Origin: Sporosarcina sp. ANT_H38 | Lineage (GTDB): Bacteria; Bacillota; Bacilli; Bacillales_A; Planococcaceae | Direction: 5' to 3' | DNA: 64,000 bases | Assembly (NCBI RefSeq): GCF_008369195.1 | Contig: NZ_VOBC01000001.1 | Location: 186,001-250,000, forward strand | Shown here: positions 62,335 through 64,000 of the stretch, one piece after another | Layout of the letters: each line of letters opens with the position of its first letter | How positions within the stretch are numbered: position 1 is the first letter of the stretch | The notes under the pieces: model-generated | Seen by the model: only the letters and a program-made list of their open reading frames with translations | Database searches by the model: none | Told to the model about the DNA's origin: nothing | Position numbers and translations under genes: made by a program

Positions 62335-63792
62335 TTAATATGGAAAATTCCTTTGTCCATAATTCACTGAAATCCACTTCATTGTAGTGAACTCATCAAG
62401 GCTCCACTGTCCGTTCAATCTACCGATGCCCGATTGATTTTCACCGCCGAAAGCTACTATTGGCTCATCGTTAATTGTGATATCATTCACGTGTATCATC
62501 CCCGAGTGAATTTTCTTAGCCATTTGAACACCACGTTCAACGTTAGAAGTGTGGATTGCTCCACTTAAACCGAAACGAGTATCGTTTGCAATTGCAATTG
62601 CCTCTTCTTCTGTATCGAATGGAATAACGCAAACTACAGGTCCAAATAGCTCCTCCTGTGCAATTTGCATTGCTGGGGTTACGTCTATTAAAATTGTCGG
62701 TTCGACTAAGTTACCTGTCATTTTTCCTTCAAGCAAAGCGGATGCCCCTTGTTCGATGCCTTTATTTATGATTGATCGAAGGTTGGAAGCCTGGCGTTCA
62801 TTAACGACAGGGCCGATGATCGTTTCGGGATCTCTCGGATCTCCAACTTTTAATGAGGATACTTTTTCTTTGAATTTTTCGAGGAATAATTTGTATGCAG
62901 ATCTATGAACCAAAACGCGATTGGCACACATACATATTTGACCTTGATGTGTAAAACGGCTGAACGCTGCAGCGTTTACTGCGTAGTCTAGATCGGCATC
63001 TTCCATAATGATAAAGGCGCTGTTTCCGCCTAATTCTAAAATTGGCTTCTTGAAGTTTTTAATGGCGACCTGCCCAATATGACTGCCCACTTTTGTAGAA
63101 CCTGTAAATGAAATAATTCGTGGAATTGGATGTTCAATAAATGAGTCGCCTATTTCTTTGATATCCGTAACAACGACATTTAACAGACCTTTCGGAACGC
63201 CAGCTTCTTCGAATATTTTCGCAATAAGCGTTCCTCCGGTAACAGGTGTTTCTTCATGTGGTTTTAATACAACACCGTTTCCAGCACCAATAGCAGGCGC
63301 CACTGATTTCATGGATAAGAAGAATGGGAAGTTGAATGGACTTATGACACCGACAACTCCTACTGGAATACGATATAATCTGTTCTCTTTTTCATCTTCG
63401 ATAGAAGGCAAAATTTTCCCTTCCATCCTTAAGGGGAAGGTGGCTGCTTCTTTAACCATATTAACAACAAGTCCGATTTCAAATGCGGCTTTTAATCGAG
63501 TCCCACCTAATTCGTCGATAATCATTTCAGTAATTTCTTCCTCGTGTTGTTGGATGTAATGGGCAGCTTTTTCGAGGATATCACGTTTTTTATAGGCATT
63601 CACTTTGTCCCATTGTTCTTTTGCGTCTAAAGAAGCTTTATATGCTTGATCTACGTCATTGATTGTTGCCATCTTTAAAATGGACAATATTTCACCGTTA
63701 TAAGGATTAGTGTTCGTGAGGGTATTTTCACTTTCCCCATCTCTCCAAGAACCTCCTATATACTGTTTGCTAAGTGATTGAATGGTTAACAT
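62335..63792 (-). CDS. yfmT: Aldehyde dehydrogenase, YfmT (vanillin dehydrogenase)-like
   Basis: 485 residues on the minus strand from ATG 63792, 6 bases after AGGAGG. GVISPFNFPFFLSMKSVAPA (active-site Asn), ISFTGSTKVGSHIGQVA (NAD loop), PILELGGNSAFIIM (general base Glu) and FTHQGQICMCANRVLVH (catalytic Cys) are all intact. B. subtilis YfmT oxidises vanillin and other aromatic aldehydes. The pairing with a YfmS-like receptor supports the same assignment. Confidence 0.9.
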   Translation of the reverse strand: MLTIQSLSKQYIGGSWRDGESENTLTNTNPYNGEILSILKMATINDVDQAYKASLDAKEQWDKVNAYKKRDILEKAAHYIQQHEEEITEMIIDELGGTRLKAAFEIGLVVNMVKEAATFPLRMEGKILPSIEDEKENRLYRIPVGVVGVISPFNFPFFLSMKSVAPAIGAGNGVVLKPHEETPVTGGTLIAKIFEEAGVPKGLLNVVVTDIKEIGDSFIEHPIPRIISFTGSTKVGSHIGQVAIKNFKKPILELGGNSAFIIMEDADLDYAVNAAAFSRFTHQGQICMCANRVLVHRSAYKLFLEKFKEKVSSLKVGDPRDPETIIGPVVNERQASNLRSIINKGIEQGASALLEGKMTGNLVEPTILIDVTPAMQIAQEELFGPVVCVIPFDTEEEAIAIANDTRFGLSGAIHTSNVERGVQMAKKIHSGMIHVNDITINDEPIVAFGGENQSGIGRLNGQWSLDEFTTMKWISVNYGQRNFPY

Positions 63793-63916
63793 GTTATTCC
63801 TCCTAGGAATGGAAATAGTGTTTTTTAGATAATCTTTCCCTTCTATTATCGGCATGATAATTCTAATCATTAGTTTGTTGTTACATTGAGAAAACATAGT
63901 CTATTAAGGGGAATCA

Positions 63917-63960
63917 AAATAACCGAGAGTCTCCGTGTACTTGGAAACTCTCGGTTATTT
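63917..63960. terminator. Terminator at the right edge
   Basis: AAATAACCGAGAGT pairs with ACTCTCGGTTATTT around a loop that can extend the stem (CTCC/GGAA). It ends the gene entering from the right edge on the minus strand. Confidence 0.78.
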
Positions 63961-63962
63961 GA

Positions 63963-64000
63963 TTACTTATGCAGTTTTTTAATATCCTTTATCATTTTCT
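63963..64000 (-). CDS. 3' end of a minus-strand gene at the window edge
   Basis: Read on the minus strand, the last bases give KMIKDIKKLHK and a TAA stop at 63965-63963, just before a strong hairpin. Only the tail is visible, so the product cannot be named. Confidence 0.5.
   Translation of the reverse strand, partial: KMIKDIKKLHK

Overview
The window reads as a chromosomal segment of a low-to-moderate GC, endospore-forming member of the Bacillales, most likely Planococcaceae (Sporosarcina-like; the genus is an inference). The evidence is Bacillus-type ribosome binding sites, frequent TTG and GTG starts, sigma-A-like promoters, one SAM-I riboswitch, and spore genes: a GerW/YtfJ-like protein, a CotF-like coat protein, a SleL/YaaH-like cortex-lytic enzyme and a small YfhD-like protein. 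No rRNA, tRNA, CRISPR array or recognisable transposase was seen.

Layout. 1-1.2 kb: the end of a truncated gene, a small membrane protein, coding debris, and a minus-strand promoter-structure-terminator unit that looks like an unannotated ncRNA. 1.2-15.4 kb: plus-strand accessory and housekeeping genes (YdjM-like and YitT proteins, several GNAT acetyltransferases, three NUDIX hydrolases, DUF402, DUF2087, a nucleotidyltransferase, a second DNA sliding clamp, ASCH, DUF2785, SIMPL, GerW-like and PP2C-like proteins). 15.4-19.2 kb: a small minus-strand spore-like gene, the S-box controlled metA, and nested repeats. 19.2-23.2 kb: a lone HPr gene divergent from fruR-fruK-fruA. 23.3-34.3 kb: DUF421 protein, NAD malic enzyme, YczE-like protein, HAD hydrolase, RluA-type pseudouridine synthase, MBL-fold protein, SDR, CotF-like protein and SleL. 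34.6-37.6 kb: gdhA and argG. 37.9-43.1 kb: a large anchored protein followed by a two-permease ABC exporter and a DUF218 protein. 43.4-45.1 kb: an SGNH hydrolase with FN3 and three SLH domains. 45.2-53.4 kb: histidine biosynthesis, with hisJ divergent from hisZ-hisG-hisD-hisB-[repeats]-hisA-hisF-hisI-hisC. 53.5-56.5 kb: a small membrane protein, rlmN, a membrane protein, a YflT-like stress protein behind a sigma-B-type promoter, and a small unknown. 57.0-61.0 kb: a second ABC-2 system with a lipoprotein. 61.4-63.8 kb: a yfmS/yfmT-like pair of soluble chemoreceptor and aldehyde dehydrogenase.

The most notable observations are: (i) hisH is absent from an otherwise complete his operon, and a tandem repeat array lies in its usual position between hisB and hisA; (ii) a dispersed repeat family, one copy of which has perfect 16-bp terminal inverted repeats, carries rho-independent terminator hairpins whose stems differ in sequence between copies but keep their pairing; (iii) a roughly 257-nt candidate ncRNA lies at the left edge; (iv) a second beta clamp sits among small modification-type enzymes. 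Two ABC operons with unusual accessory proteins are the best candidates for an undescribed system.
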